Assembly (NCBI RefSeq): GCF_003710905.1
Contig: NZ_RHHV01000010.1
Span: forward strand, 186,001-250,000
Source of the DNA: Brevibacillus parabrevis
GTDB taxonomy: Bacteria; Bacillota; Bacilli; Brevibacillales; Brevibacillaceae
Length of the DNA stretch: 64,000 nt
Direction: 5' to 3'
The position numbers were made by a program, and so were the translations under genes. The notes below the pieces were generated by a model that did no database searches, was not told the origin of the DNA, and worked only from the letters and a program-made list of their open reading frames with translations. Every line of letters starts with the position of its first letter. The stretch's first letter is position 1. This document shows positions 53,595 through 62,590 of the stretch, piece after piece.

Positions 53595-55813
53595 GAATCG
53601 AGGAGCTGACCGTAACCGGGTTCGGAAAATGGCAAGGAGCTGCTTTTCGCTTCGCTCCCGGGCTTAATTTGTTCTACGCCCCCAACGAAGCGGGAAAGTC
53701 CACGCTGCTGCAAGCGATTTTCGCCGCCCTGTACGGGATGAAGCGCGACTACGTGAAGACGGCAAGGTATTTGCCTGAATACGAAAAATACCGCCCCTGG
53801 CATCAGGGAGAGTATGAAACGATCATTACGTACCAGCTCGGGGGCAAGACGTACCGCTTGCACCGGACGCTTTTGAAAGAGCGGGAACAGACGCGGCTTT
53901 TTCTCGACCCGGAATGGACGGAGCTGACAGACATCTACCTGGAGGATCGCCGCAAGGAACGGAACTTTCTCGAAAAGCATCTGGGGCTGACCCGCAGCTT
54001 GTTCACCGATTTGACCTGGATCAGACGGGAGCCTTTGGAGGCCGCCGAGCATCTGTTGCCTTCGTTTGCGGATGTGCAGGAGGCAAGCCCGCTTGTCCAC
54101 ACGATTTTGGCGGAGTTGGATCGCGACTTGACGAGCATCGGAAAAAAAGAGCGGGCGGAAAATACGCAAATGGGCAAGGCTGCATCGCGGGTCGCCCGCA
54201 AAGAACAGGAGCTGGCTGATGCCGAAGCCGCCTGGCGCATGATTACCCAACTTGCGCAATCGATCCGCGGCTGGGAGGAGGAACGCCAAGGGCTGGAGCA
54301 GCGGCGAGCCAGGTTGCAGGCGCGCATGCAAAAGTGGCAGGAGCAGGAACAGCTTTTGCAGGAGCGCTGGCAGCGAAGTTTTACCGCAGTCGACAGGCAA
54401 GAGTGGGACTGGTGGGAGCAGTCTGCTGGCAGCGAAGAAGAGCGGCAACTGCACCATCAGGCGCGCAAAGAAGTGGAAAAGTGGGGCGAACCGCGAACTG
54501 CCGCCGCGCCAGAAGCGATGCCCGACCAAGCGCTGAACGAGCTTGCGGCCGATTACGAGCGAGGGGTTGCGCTTCGCAAACAGCGGGAGCAGCGCCATTT
54601 GCGACTCGCCGAGCTGGCGGTTCTCGCCTTGTCCACCGGGCCGCGCAGCCAGAGCCAGGGACGGGGGCGAACGCAAAGGCAAGGGAACCAGGCGAAGCGG
54701 AGGAAAGGCGCCCTGCGTCTGTGGGGTGTTGCAGGGGTGTTTGCCAGCTTGGGTGCAGTCGGTTTGGCGACGGAGCATCCTGTCCTTGGAGGCAGTGCCA
54801 TTGGTCTGGCTTTGCTTTTGGCCGCGCTCGGCGTAGTTGTGCTGCGGGCAAAAGGGGGCGCAAACAGCAGCAGTCCCGCCGCAGCCATCGACAGCCAGCA
54901 AGCGCTGGAGGGAGAACAGCTGCAACAGGAGATCGCCGCCTTGGACGCCGAGTTGGCGGAGCTGGTGGGGCGTTATGGCGTTTCGGATTGGGATACTTTT
55001 CTGGCAAAAAGGGAAGAGCTACAACGAAGCGTGCAGGAGCAGCGGACTGTTGCGCTGGAGAACGATCTGGCCAAAACAAGGCGGGAGGAACTGCTGGCGG
55101 AAAGCTGGGGCGAGGCGCTGCGCGCGATTTTAAAACGGGAAAAGCGACAGTGCGAGGAAGCGGGGAGCGACTGTCTGGCGCAGTTAGCGCACATCGAAGC
55201 CGAGTTGCAGGAGCTGCGGGAAAAAACGGCGAGGGCGCATGGCGAAATGAATGCGCATGAAAGCGAATCCGTAGCGAGTGCCAGAGACGAATACGAGCAA
55301 GCCGTGCAGGCGCTTCGCCAGCTGCAGCAACGCAGAGATGCGCTGCAACTGGCGCGGGATACTCTTTTGGAGGCACAAGGGGAGTGGAAGCGGGACGTCA
55401 CGCCGGACGTAAACCGGATTGCTTCCGAGGTGATGAGCCAAATTACAGCGGGGGCTTATTGCGACGTGAGGCTCGATCCGGGCGAAGGCTTTGCCGTACG
55501 CCTGCTGGAGCCATCCCGCAAGCAAATTGTCAGCCAGGAGCAATGCTCCACGGGAACCGCTGACCAGCTTTATTTGGCGCAAAGGCTGGCTCTGCTGCAT
55601 CATGTGAGCAAGCGGACGGAACCGTTGCCGCTGTTTTTGGACGACCATTTTGTCCATTATGACGACGAGCGGTTGCGAAGAACATTGGCGTACGTTGCCG
55701 AGCTGGCAGCGGAGCAGCAAGTGTTTTTGTTTACTTGCCACGAGCGCGAGCGGCGCATGCTGGAATCGTTGCTGTCCGGAGGGGCTCGGCATAAAGTGCA
55801 TCGGATCGGGTAA
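53591..55813 (+). CDS. yhaN: Rad50/SbcC-like AAA ATPase, YhaN
   Basis: A 740-residue protein: Walker A in YAPNEAGKSTLLQAIFAALYG (about residue 35), a long coiled coil, two hydrophobic helices (about 380-425, VAGVFASLGAVGL and GLALLLAALGVVVL), more coiled coil, a signature motif (CSTGTADQLYLAQRLAL) and Walker B (PLFLDDHFVHYD). The membrane helices inside the coiled coil are a YhaN trait. It is shorter than the Bacillus protein (roughly 960). ATGA overlap with yhaO. Confidence 0.88.
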   Translation: MRIEELTVTGFGKWQGAAFRFAPGLNLFYAPNEAGKSTLLQAIFAALYGMKRDYVKTARYLPEYEKYRPWHQGEYETIITYQLGGKTYRLHRTLLKEREQTRLFLDPEWTELTDIYLEDRRKERNFLEKHLGLTRSLFTDLTWIRREPLEAAEHLLPSFADVQEASPLVHTILAELDRDLTSIGKKERAENTQMGKAASRVARKEQELADAEAAWRMITQLAQSIRGWEEERQGLEQRRARLQARMQKWQEQEQLLQERWQRSFTAVDRQEWDWWEQSAGSEEERQLHHQARKEVEKWGEPRTAAAPEAMPDQALNELAADYERGVALRKQREQRHLRLAELAVLALSTGPRSQSQGRGRTQRQGNQAKRRKGALRLWGVAGVFASLGAVGLATEHPVLGGSAIGLALLLAALGVVVLRAKGGANSSSPAAAIDSQQALEGEQLQQEIAALDAELAELVGRYGVSDWDTFLAKREELQRSVQEQRTVALENDLAKTRREELLAESWGEALRAILKREKRQCEEAGSDCLAQLAHIEAELQELREKTARAHGEMNAHESESVASARDEYEQAVQALRQLQQRRDALQLARDTLLEAQGEWKRDVTPDVNRIASEVMSQITAGAYCDVRLDPGEGFAVRLLEPSRKQIVSQEQCSTGTADQLYLAQRLALLHHVSKRTEPLPLFLDDHFVHYDDERLRRTLAYVAELAAEQQVFLFTCHERERRMLESLLSGGARHKVHRIG

Positions 55814-55837
55814 TTGTTACCTCAATTGTGAAAGAGG

Positions 55838-55866
55838 TTGCCCCTTGTATATCCAACCTCTATAAT
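55838..55866 (+). promoter_or_regulatory. Promoter of lipA
   Basis: TTGCCC (55838-55843) and consensus TATAAT (55861-55866), 17 bp apart, 47 bp before lipA. Confidence 0.65.
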
Positions 55867-55912
55867 GGAGATTGATTATGTCTCGTACCAAGATACATGA
55901 GGAGTGGGCCCT

Positions 55913-56818
55913 ATGACGCAACGCAAGCCGGAGTGGCTCAAGATCAACCTTGTTTCAGGACCAGAACTCGCCAGCTTCAAAGAGTTGAAGCAAACGATGC
56001 GCAGCAAGACGCTACATACTGTTTGCGAAGAAGCCAAATGCCCCAACATTCATGAATGCTGGGCCAGCGGAACAGCTACGTTCATGATTTTGGGTGATAT
56101 ATGTACCCGTGCCTGTCGGTTTTGCGCAGTAAAAACCGGATTGCCGACGGAGCTTGATGTGGCCGAACCGGAACGCGTGGCAGAAGCAGCCGAGCAGATG
56201 CGTTTGCGACATGTTGTCGTGACTTCTGTTGCCCGCGACGATTTGAAAGACGGAGGCGCACAAATTTTCGCAGAGACGATCCGGGCGATTCGCCGTCGTC
56301 TGCCGTTTGCCTCTGTGGAAGTATTGATTCCCGATTTCCAAGGAAACTGGGATGCATTGAAGCTCGTCATGGACGCGAAGCCAGACGTGCTGAACCACAA
56401 TATTGAGGCTGTTCGCCGCCTGTCCGATCGCGTGCGGGCGCGCGCCAAGTACGACCGGACTTTGGAACTGTTGAAAAAGGCGAAGGAATTTCAGCCAAAC
56501 ATTCCAACGAAGTCCAGCCTGATGATCGGTGTAGGCGAGACGCTCGAAGAAGTGATCGAGACAATGGACGATTTGCGTTCCGCAGATGTCAACATCATGA
56601 CAATCGGTCAGTACCTGCAACCGACGAAAAAGCACCTGAAGGTAGAGCACTATTACCATCCGGATGAATTTGCCCGCCTGAAGGAAGAGGGCATGAAGCG
56701 GGGCTTCAGCCACGTCGAAGCAGGGCCGCTCGTACGCAGCTCTTACCATGCCCACGAACAGGCCAATGCAGCGAAGGAAACCATCGCCAAGGAAACGGCA
56801 ATGCCACAGGCGCAATAA
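55913..56818 (+). CDS. lipA: Lipoyl synthase
   Basis: A 301-residue radical-SAM enzyme. Auxiliary cluster cysteines: [12 protein letters not shown] (CX4CX5C); radical-SAM cluster CTRACRFC (CX3CX2C); C-terminal RSSYHA serine. It inserts two sulfurs into octanoyl groups of lipoyl domains. ATG 55913 lies eight bases after GAGGAG. Neighbours match the Bacillus lipA surroundings (lytH, yutC, yutD). Confidence 0.97.
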   Translation: MTQRKPEWLKINLVSGPELASFKELKQTMRSKTLHTVCEEAKCPNIHECWASGTATFMILGDICTRACRFCAVKTGLPTELDVAEPERVAEAAEQMRLRHVVVTSVARDDLKDGGAQIFAETIRAIRRRLPFASVEVLIPDFQGNWDALKLVMDAKPDVLNHNIEAVRRLSDRVRARAKYDRTLELLKKAKEFQPNIPTKSSLMIGVGETLEEVIETMDDLRSADVNIMTIGQYLQPTKKHLKVEHYYHPDEFARLKEEGMKRGFSHVEAGPLVRSSYHAHEQANAAKETIAKETAMPQAQ

Positions 56819-56823
56819 CAGGG

Positions 56824-56873
56824 AAGAACCCCTCCTGCAAGCGAGACGAGTCGCGGCAAAAGGGGTTCTTTTT
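56824..56873. terminator. Terminator after lipA
   Basis: AAGAACCCCT pairs with AGGGGTTCTT and is followed by TTT on the + strand; stem is symmetric and may also serve the convergent gene. Confidence 0.75.
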
Positions 56874-56893
56874 ACGTACAGGGGAGATTCGCA

Positions 56894-57790
56894 CTAGCGA
56901 CTGGTTGTACCCATGTTAGCTTTGTGGGTTGCATGCGCGTTCGTTTGCGCTTTTGTGCTGGTTCCTTGCTCGCGATCCGTCATGCCGCCCATTCGCTTGA
57001 TCAGCGTATCGATGCTGGCTGCGTCTTCGTTACGCGCCGTATGCAGATTGCTTGAGCGGCTGGCGACACGGGCGATTTCCTGAATGTCGTTCGGATTGTC
57101 CGTTACGTACACTTTGTAGTAACGTGGTGAAATCGACTGCGCATTCATTTTCGCCTGGTTTTTGGCGGTGCGGGCGTCAGCTCCCTGCGTGTTCAGGCCG
57201 ACGAAGATTTCTTCATCCGTCACCAGGACAGTAGATTGCTGAACGCCGGGGCAGCTCGTTGTGACGTTGCCGACTGCTTGCGCCAGCGCATCACGGTCTA
57301 CATAGACGTTTTGGGCGCCAGCGGTCTTCATGCTGGCCCGGTTCGTCTGGACGTAGCCCATTTTCGGCATGCCGGTTTGCATGATACCAGCTCCTGCACG
57401 ATTCCAGGCCCGCTTTTGATAAATGGAATGATTCATTCCATTCGGCGTGCCCAACGCTCCGGCGTTGTGGTCGGTAAAGGCGTTGTACGGTCGCATGCCA
57501 CTTGTGTAGGCGTTGTAATTGTTGACGTTCGCCCGTGGATACGTCCCGTTCGGATGCAAGCCATTATCGACGCCAGGCGCGTTGTTCAGACCGACCCCGT
57601 TACGCACGTGCAGTCCGTCAAAGTTTGCGGAGCGCACACCGTCGTAGTTGCGGACATGCAGCCCGTCAACATTCGTTACGTGAGGAGCAGCCTGATTCGG
57701 ATGCGTGTAGTTCGGCGCAGCGTTGTTTGCGCAAGCGGAAGCCAAGAGAGCAATGCCTGCAATCGCAGGATACAACCATGTCTTTTTCAA
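56894..57790 (-). CDS. YhcN/YlaJ family sporulation lipoprotein (YutC-like)
   Basis: A 298-residue lipoprotein: signal peptide with lipobox LLASAC (Cys near residue 20), an Asn-rich central region with repeats such as GLHVRN (three times), and a C-terminal YhcN/YlaJ domain (VYVDRDALAQAVGNVTTSCPGV, VGLNTQ, YYKVYVTDNP). It probably sits in the spore inner membrane. TTG 57790 follows AGGGGGTG. Position between lipA and yutD matches yutC. Confidence 0.85.
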   Translation of the reverse strand: MKKTWLYPAIAGIALLASACANNAAPNYTHPNQAAPHVTNVDGLHVRNYDGVRSANFDGLHVRNGVGLNNAPGVDNGLHPNGTYPRANVNNYNAYTSGMRPYNAFTDHNAGALGTPNGMNHSIYQKRAWNRAGAGIMQTGMPKMGYVQTNRASMKTAGAQNVYVDRDALAQAVGNVTTSCPGVQQSTVLVTDEEIFVGLNTQGADARTAKNQAKMNAQSISPRYYKVYVTDNPNDIQEIARVASRSSNLHTARNEDAASIDTLIKRMGGMTDREQGTSTKAQTNAHATHKANMGTTSR

Positions 57791-57915
57791 TGGTAACACC
57801 CCCTACACGATAGAATGTCCAGGGGGCAGGTGCAGTTTTCGTGGGAATTTTATCTCTTGCTGTTTGAAATATGGTAAGATGTACAAAAGTAAACAAGTGT
57901 AAGGAGGAAGCGGAC

Positions 57916-58554
57916 TTGATTCGCACGCAAGCCGGTACTTATGAAGTCATGGAAGAAAATCGCGACGGCTGGAATCCGGAAGCATTCAGGGAGCGTTACA
58001 GCGATATCCTCGATAAATACGATTACATCGTAGGGGACTGGGGCTACGGACAGCTTCGTCTGCGGGGATTTTATACAGATGCCAATCGCAAAGTACCGTT
58101 CGAGCAGAGGATCGCCGCTTTGGATGAGTACCTGCACGAGTTTTGCAACTTTGGCTGCCCGTACTTCGTCTTGCGCAAAGTGAAGGATGCCATTGGACAT
58201 AGCGGTGGAGAGCACGAAGGCAACGACGATAATCCGGACACGATTCTCGATATTCGCCATGACGCGTCAAGGGGAGAAAGTTCGGCTGTCATTGTCGAAC
58301 GCAAGGACCGACGTCGTTTTAACCCCCGGCAAAACAAGCAGGATCGCCAGGAGCGAAACAATAACGGAGCTTCCCACGACCGTTCCGGTGCTGGTCGCAA
58401 CGATCGGTCAGACAAGCCCAAGTTCCACAAAGAAAAGCAGGACAAAAACGGCAAGGACTCTTCCTCGCGGGAAAAACGTCCGAACCAGATGCGTTCCAAC
58501 CGGGAGCGCGACAAAGTTCCGACTGGTCAGAACACGCCCAAGCGTGACACATAG
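57916..58554 (+). CDS. yutD: YutD family protein with long charged tail
   Basis: A 212-residue protein from TTG 57916 after AAGGAGG. Residues 1-95 are a YutD/DUF1027 domain (NPEAFRERYSDILDKYDYIVGDWGYGQLRLRGFY, then PFEQRI and HEFCNFGCPYFVL). The rest is a low-complexity, Arg/Lys/Asp/Asn-rich, presumably disordered tail not found in the roughly 100-residue Bacillus protein. Such tails often bind nucleic acid. Function unknown. Confidence 0.8.
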   Translation: MIRTQAGTYEVMEENRDGWNPEAFRERYSDILDKYDYIVGDWGYGQLRLRGFYTDANRKVPFEQRIAALDEYLHEFCNFGCPYFVLRKVKDAIGHSGGEHEGNDDNPDTILDIRHDASRGESSAVIVERKDRRRFNPRQNKQDRQERNNNGASHDRSGAGRNDRSDKPKFHKEKQDKNGKDSSSREKRPNQMRSNRERDKVPTGQNTPKRDT

Positions 58555-58560
58555 AAAGAC

Positions 58561-58600
58561 AAAAGCAAACAGCCCCGGGACTAGGGGCTGTTTTGCTGTA
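58561..58600. terminator. Terminator after yutD
   Basis: AGCAAACAGCCCC / GGGGCTGTTTTGCT stem between convergent genes. Confidence 0.85.
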
Positions 58601-58616
58601 CATAAATCTTGCTTCA

Positions 58617-58868
58617 TCAAAAGCCGCCGCCGTAAAACGGAAAGGGCTGATACGGGTACGGGTAGTACGGATAGGAGTATGGATACGGGTATGGATAGTA
58701 ATAAGGCGGATAGTAGCTATAAGGGAGCGGAATGATCACAGGACCAATTCCTTCGTCTCTTCTTCGGCGAAAGAAGACGGGATGCGCCTGATCTTCCGGA
58801 ATCATCTGGTATTGTTCGTCCGCCTGATGGCCCTGCAACTGGTTTTCGTCAGCTTGATACGGTTGCAT
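58617..58868 (-). CDS. Tyr/Pro-rich 83-residue protein
   Basis: From ATG 58868 (GAGGAG 12 bases upstream) a charged N-terminus of about 38 residues is followed by PVIIPLPYSYYPP and then PY/PYPYPYS repeats to the end (GGGF). Tyr/Pro-rich low-complexity tails like this are seen in spore coat or surface proteins and can be crosslinked through tyrosines. Assignment to the coat is inference from composition and from sporulation neighbours. Confidence 0.7.
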   Translation of the reverse strand: MQPYQADENQLQGHQADEQYQMIPEDQAHPVFFRRRRDEGIGPVIIPLPYSYYPPYYYPYPYPYSYPYYPYPYQPFPFYGGGF

Positions 58869-58962
58869 ATTGCGACTGCACTCCTCTCAGTGTCTGTATG
58901 TGCAGTAGCAGTATACGAGACATCCGCCTGCAAGGAGCGTTGTCCCGATGGAAATGGGCAGC

Positions 58963-59008
58963 AAAAAAGCCTATCCCCGGGCTCTTGTGTCAAGAGCGGG
59001 ATAGGCCC
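58963..59008 (-). terminator. Terminator of the DUF3055 gene
   Basis: Arms GCCTATCCCCGGGCTCTTG and CAAGAGCGGGATAGGC pair along their length with one bulge; T6 follows on the minus strand. Confidence 0.9.
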
Positions 59009-59019
59009 AAAAAGCGGAA

Positions 59020-59289
59020 TTAAACGACAGTCTCCAAAAAAGTTTTCAGCTCTTCTGCTTCCCGCTCGTTCAGATTGAAGGCAAATTCGAGGTAGCCTTC
59101 TTCTTCCAGATCGTCGTGCCCGATAATGGCAGAGCGGCCGTTTTGGATGTTGATGACGATTTTTTTGCCGTAAAAACGGTTTGTCGTCGTGATAGCCAGA
59201 TCGAATCGGGTAGCTTCGCCCATAAAGCTGACGAAGCGGGTTTTCGTGTCCTCCGGTTCGTCGTACAAGAAAAACAGGTCATTCACCAT
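59020..59289 (-). CDS. DUF3055 family protein
   Basis: An 89-residue protein with the pattern LYDEPEDTKTRFVSFMGE, RFDLAITTTNRFYGKKIV and IIGHDDLEEEGYLEFAFNL, which I recognise as DUF3055 of bacilli. Function unknown. It lies 12 bp downstream of glpX on the same strand and shares its terminator. Confidence 0.8.
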   Translation of the reverse strand: MVNDLFFLYDEPEDTKTRFVSFMGEATRFDLAITTTNRFYGKKIVINIQNGRSAIIGHDDLEEEGYLEFAFNLNEREAEELKTFLETVV

Positions 59290-59301
59290 AAATACGCTCC
59301 T

Positions 59302-60276
59302 CTACTTCCATAACAGATTTGGTTTGTGTTCGATATTGTGCAAAGCGCGGACAAAACGGATCGTTTTCGTTTGGGCGCGCATGACGATGGAATGCGTCTC
59401 CACCATATCGTCGCCCAGGTAGCGAACTCCTTGAAGCAGCTCGCCGTCCGATACGCCTGTGGCGGCAAAAATGGCGTCGTCTCCTTTTACCATATCGTTC
59501 AAGGTCAACAACTGCTCCGGATTGGTCAGGCCCATCTTGATACAGCGTTCGCGTTCCCCGTTATTTTGCGGCTTGAGCATCGCCTGCATGTCTCCGCCGA
59601 GGCATTTGATCGCCGCCGCGCTAATGACGCCTTCCGGTGCTCCGCCGATTCCGAGAAACAGGTCGATCCCTGTATGTGGCAGACAGGCGGCAATCGCTGC
59701 GCCTACATCGCCATCGCCGAACAGCTTGACGCGCGCGCCTTTTTCCCGCACCGTGTCGATGATGTGCTGGTGCCGCTCCCGTTCCTGAACGATCACAGTC
59801 ACGTCGGAAACGCGCTTGTTGTTCGCTTTCGCTACCACTTCAATCATTTTATCCACGGGATCAAGCAAGTTGATTTGTCCCGCAGCCCGTTTGCCCACAG
59901 CCATTTTCATCATGTACATGTCAGGGGCATGAAGCAGCGTTCCGCGGTCACCGATCGCGATGACCGACATGGCATTGTTGTGGCCTTTGGCGACGATCGT
60001 GGTTCCTTCCAGCGGGTCGACAGCGACATCAACCTCCGGGCCGCCAGCTTCGGGGTGACCGAGTTTTTCGCCAATGTACAGCATCGGCGCTTCATCCAGC
60101 TCTCCTTCGCCAATCACGACGGTTCCCCGCATGTTGATGGTGTCGAACATGGCGCGCATGGCGCTTGTCGCCGCTCCGTCCGCTTCATTTTTCTTTCCCC
60201 GACCCATCCAGTGAGACGAGGCGAGGGCAGCCATTTCCGTCACCCGCACGATTTCCAATGCCAGTTCGCGTTCCAC
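59302..60276 (-). CDS. glpX: Class II fructose-1,6-bisphosphatase
   Basis: A 324-residue enzyme with the GlpX motifs [25 protein letters not shown] and [12 protein letters not shown]. It dephosphorylates fructose-1,6-bisphosphate in gluconeogenesis. GTG 60276 follows GGGAGG. Operon with the DUF3055 gene. Confidence 0.95.
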   Translation of the reverse strand: MERELALEIVRVTEMAALASSHWMGRGKKNEADGAATSAMRAMFDTINMRGTVVIGEGELDEAPMLYIGEKLGHPEAGGPEVDVAVDPLEGTTIVAKGHNNAMSVIAIGDRGTLLHAPDMYMMKMAVGKRAAGQINLLDPVDKMIEVVAKANNKRVSDVTVIVQERERHQHIIDTVREKGARVKLFGDGDVGAAIAACLPHTGIDLFLGIGGAPEGVISAAAIKCLGGDMQAMLKPQNNGERERCIKMGLTNPEQLLTLNDMVKGDDAIFAATGVSDGELLQGVRYLGDDMVETHSIVMRAQTKTIRFVRALHNIEHKPNLLWK

Positions 60277-60396
60277 AGTTGTGTTCCTCCCTTTATGCCG
60301 GCAAAATTCACCCCATCATTGTAACACAAAGTACAAGCTGATTCGTGACAGCAGGGACAAATTTGGTATACTGTTGGAGGAAAAGAGGTGAAAGCC

Positions 60397-60504
60397 GTGA
60401 GCAATTCCTATTTGCAGGAAGGGGAATTGGTCCTTCTCGTCCTGGTGCTGACATTTGTGTTTACTACCTATTATGCGAAACGAAAAGCCAAAAAGCGAAA
60501 ATAA
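60397..60504 (+). CDS. 35-residue single-helix membrane protein
   Basis: GTG 60397 follows AAGAGGTG by six bases. The product has one hydrophobic helix (LVLLVLVLTFVFTTYY) and a strongly basic tail (AKRKAKKRK), giving an inside-positive C-terminus. It is ten bp upstream of yutE in the same direction. No family recognised; small, but the ribosome binding site and topology are convincing. Confidence 0.6.
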   Translation: MSNSYLQEGELVLLVLVLTFVFTTYYAKRKAKKRK

Positions 60505-60514
60505 GGAGAATCTT

Positions 60515-60949
60515 ATGTACGACGTGAATACAAAGCGAATTGACCAAGTTTTAGCATATATGTCTCTCATGCTTGATCTGCTGGACAAGCTCAGGGAACG
60601 AGGAGCCGAGGCGGTTTTGGCGGATGAAGTGGCTGTTGCAGCGATGGAGCGAGCCCTGCACTTGTCCATCGAAGGAATTGTCGATGTAGGGAATGCGTTG
60701 ATCGACGGCTTTATCATGCGTGACCCTGGCAGCTATAGCGACATCGTAGAAATTTTGCGTGACGAACAAGTCATTACAGATGAGCAAGCGGTCGTCTTGA
60801 CGCGCGTCGTTGATTTCCGCAAGCATCTGGTGATTGACTACACAAGCGTTCCTGCTGGAGAAATGTTTGCGCTGGCAGAAGAGGCAGTCGCAGCGATGCG
60901 CCAGTTTGACCCGCAAGTTCGCGCTTTTTTGCAGAAAGAATTGTTCTAG
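60515..60949 (+). CDS. yutE: DUF86/HepT-like HEPN-fold protein, YutE
   Basis: A 144-residue all-helical protein. It matches the YutE/DUF86 pattern (ERALHLSIEGIVDVGNALIDGFIMRDPGSY, then DYTSV). In HepT toxins the catalytic motif is Rx4HxY; here the equivalent is RKHLVIDY, with Ile in place of the His, so RNase activity is unlikely. No antitoxin gene is adjacent. ATG 60515 follows AAGGAGAATC. Confidence 0.85.
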   Translation: MYDVNTKRIDQVLAYMSLMLDLLDKLRERGAEAVLADEVAVAAMERALHLSIEGIVDVGNALIDGFIMRDPGSYSDIVEILRDEQVITDEQAVVLTRVVDFRKHLVIDYTSVPAGEMFALAEEAVAAMRQFDPQVRAFLQKELF

Positions 60950-61043
60950 AAAATGGAGAAGCGGATTTTTTATACAAAACACTTTCGTTTGTTTACTAAA
61001 GCGTGCCGATCCGCTACAATAAGTAGAAAGGACGGTGATACGT

Positions 61044-61670
61044 ATGACAAACGAGGGGACGTCCACTCGTGACCAAATCCTGCACATGCTCAAGGTAAAA
61101 GGCTCACTCTCTGTCAGCGACATGGCCGTCGAGCTTGGCATTACTGAAATGGCGGTCAGACGCCATCTGAACACTTTGGAGAGAGACAATCTGATCAAGT
61201 CCACGCTTGTAAGACAAGCAATGGGACGACCGACGAATGTATATTCCTTGTCGCAGGAAGCAGATGAGCTGTTTCCGCGCAATTATTCTCATTTGACACT
61301 GGACTTCCTGCAAGATTTGAAAGACATCGACGGAATGGGCAAAGTCGAGATGCTGTTTCGCCGCCGCGAAAATCGCCTGGAGGAATCGTATCGCTCCCAA
61401 GTGCAAGGGGAGTTGAAGGACCGCGTAGCGAAGCTGGCGGAGCTGCAAAACGAAAAAGGCTACATGGTGGAATGGGAAGCGGACGCGGACGGCAACACGT
61501 ACCGCATTCAGGAGTTCAACTGTCCGATCGCCCAAGTCGCGCGCGAGTTCAACCAGGCTTGTACCTGTGAGCTTTCCTTGTTCCGCCGCGTGCTGAACGC
61601 CGATGTGGAGCAAACCTCCTGCATGGCAAAAGGCGGAGACAAGTGCGTGTTTGAAATCAAAAAAGCGTAA
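61044..61670 (+). CDS. SufR-like HTH regulator with C-terminal cysteines
   Basis: A 208-residue protein: N-terminal winged HTH (about 8-65; LSVSDMAVELGITEMAVRRHLNTL) and a C-terminal domain with Cys160, Cys173, Cys175, Cys193 and Cys201. The Cys-x12-Cys spacing matches the start of the SufR iron-sulfur motif, suggesting a 4Fe-4S-binding regulator; later spacings differ. Possibly another metalloregulator. ATG 61044 follows AAAGGACGGTGA. Confidence 0.75.
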   Translation: MTNEGTSTRDQILHMLKVKGSLSVSDMAVELGITEMAVRRHLNTLERDNLIKSTLVRQAMGRPTNVYSLSQEADELFPRNYSHLTLDFLQDLKDIDGMGKVEMLFRRRENRLEESYRSQVQGELKDRVAKLAELQNEKGYMVEWEADADGNTYRIQEFNCPIAQVAREFNQACTCELSLFRRVLNADVEQTSCMAKGGDKCVFEIKKA

Positions 61671-61810
61671 ATACAGTGTCAGTGATGACCACTTTTGTAC
61701 GATTGCGTGCGAGGGTGGTTTTTTGCTGTTGAAAAAACATACAGCCGACTCGTCAAACGATGAAAAAGCGGGTATGGTAAATGGGTACAACAGGGTGGAG
61801 GAGATCAGAC

Positions 61811-62590
61811 ATGAAACCATACAAAGGCTATTTGCTCGATTTGGATGGAACGATTTACCGCGGTCATGAAGCGATCCCAGGGGCTGGCGAGTTTGTCCGC
61901 TATTTGCAGGACAAGCAGATTCCGTACCTGTTTTTAACCAACAACTCTTCGACATCGGCTGAGCGAGTGGCGGATCGGTTGACGGGGATGGGAATCGAGG
62001 CGACTGCCCGTGACGTTTACACGACAAGCATGGCGACTGTCCAGTATTTACAAGAGCAGGCGCCCGCCGGGGCAAACGTATACGCGATCGGGGAGGAAGG
62101 CTTGCTGACACAACTGGAAGCAGCAGGCTATCGCCTGACCGAAGCTGATCCGGACTACGTCATTGTCGGAATCGACCGTGCCTTTACCTACGAAAAGCTC
62201 GCAGTGGCTGCGCGCGCGATCCGTTCAGGAGCCACTTTTATCGCAACCAATGCCGACGCCGCCTTGCCTACTGACGCGGGACTATTCCCGGGGAACGGCT
62301 CGTTGGTAGCGGCTGTTTCCGTTGCATCCGCCACCAAACCGATTGTGATTGGCAAACCGGAGTCCATCATCGTGCGCTATGCGCTGGAAGTGCTCGGGAC
62401 AAAAGCTTCCGAGACGTTAATTGTCGGCGATAACCTGTTTACCGATATTGAAGCCGGAGCAAACAGCGGGTTGGACAGCCTGCTCGTTTTGACTGGCTAC
62501 TCTACGCGTGAGGAAGCCGCCAGCCATACGGCAAAGCCGACGTATGTCGCCAGCGATTTGCCGGAATGGCAGCTACGAATCTCGCTCTAG
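61811..62590 (+). CDS. yutF: HAD-IIA phosphatase, YutF (NagD-like)
   Basis: A 259-residue protein with HAD motifs LLDLDGTIYRG, LTNNSS, GKPESI and GDNLFTDIEAG, and a type IIA cap. NagD-type sugar phosphatase or p-nitrophenylphosphatase. ATG 61811 follows GTGGAGGAG. Its 3' end overlaps pgpA by 18 bp on the other strand. Confidence 0.92.
   Translation: MKPYKGYLLDLDGTIYRGHEAIPGAGEFVRYLQDKQIPYLFLTNNSSTSAERVADRLTGMGIEATARDVYTTSMATVQYLQEQAPAGANVYAIGEEGLLTQLEAAGYRLTEADPDYVIVGIDRAFTYEKLAVAARAIRSGATFIATNADAALPTDAGLFPGNGSLVAAVSVASATKPIVIGKPESIIVRYALEVLGTKASETLIVGDNLFTDIEAGANSGLDSLLVLTGYSTREEAASHTAKPTYVASDLPEWQLRISL

Noticed and set aside
53237..54925. 562-codon antisense open frame opposite yhaO-yhaN
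   Set aside because: No motif or start signal; mirror of a Gln/Glu-rich coiled coil.
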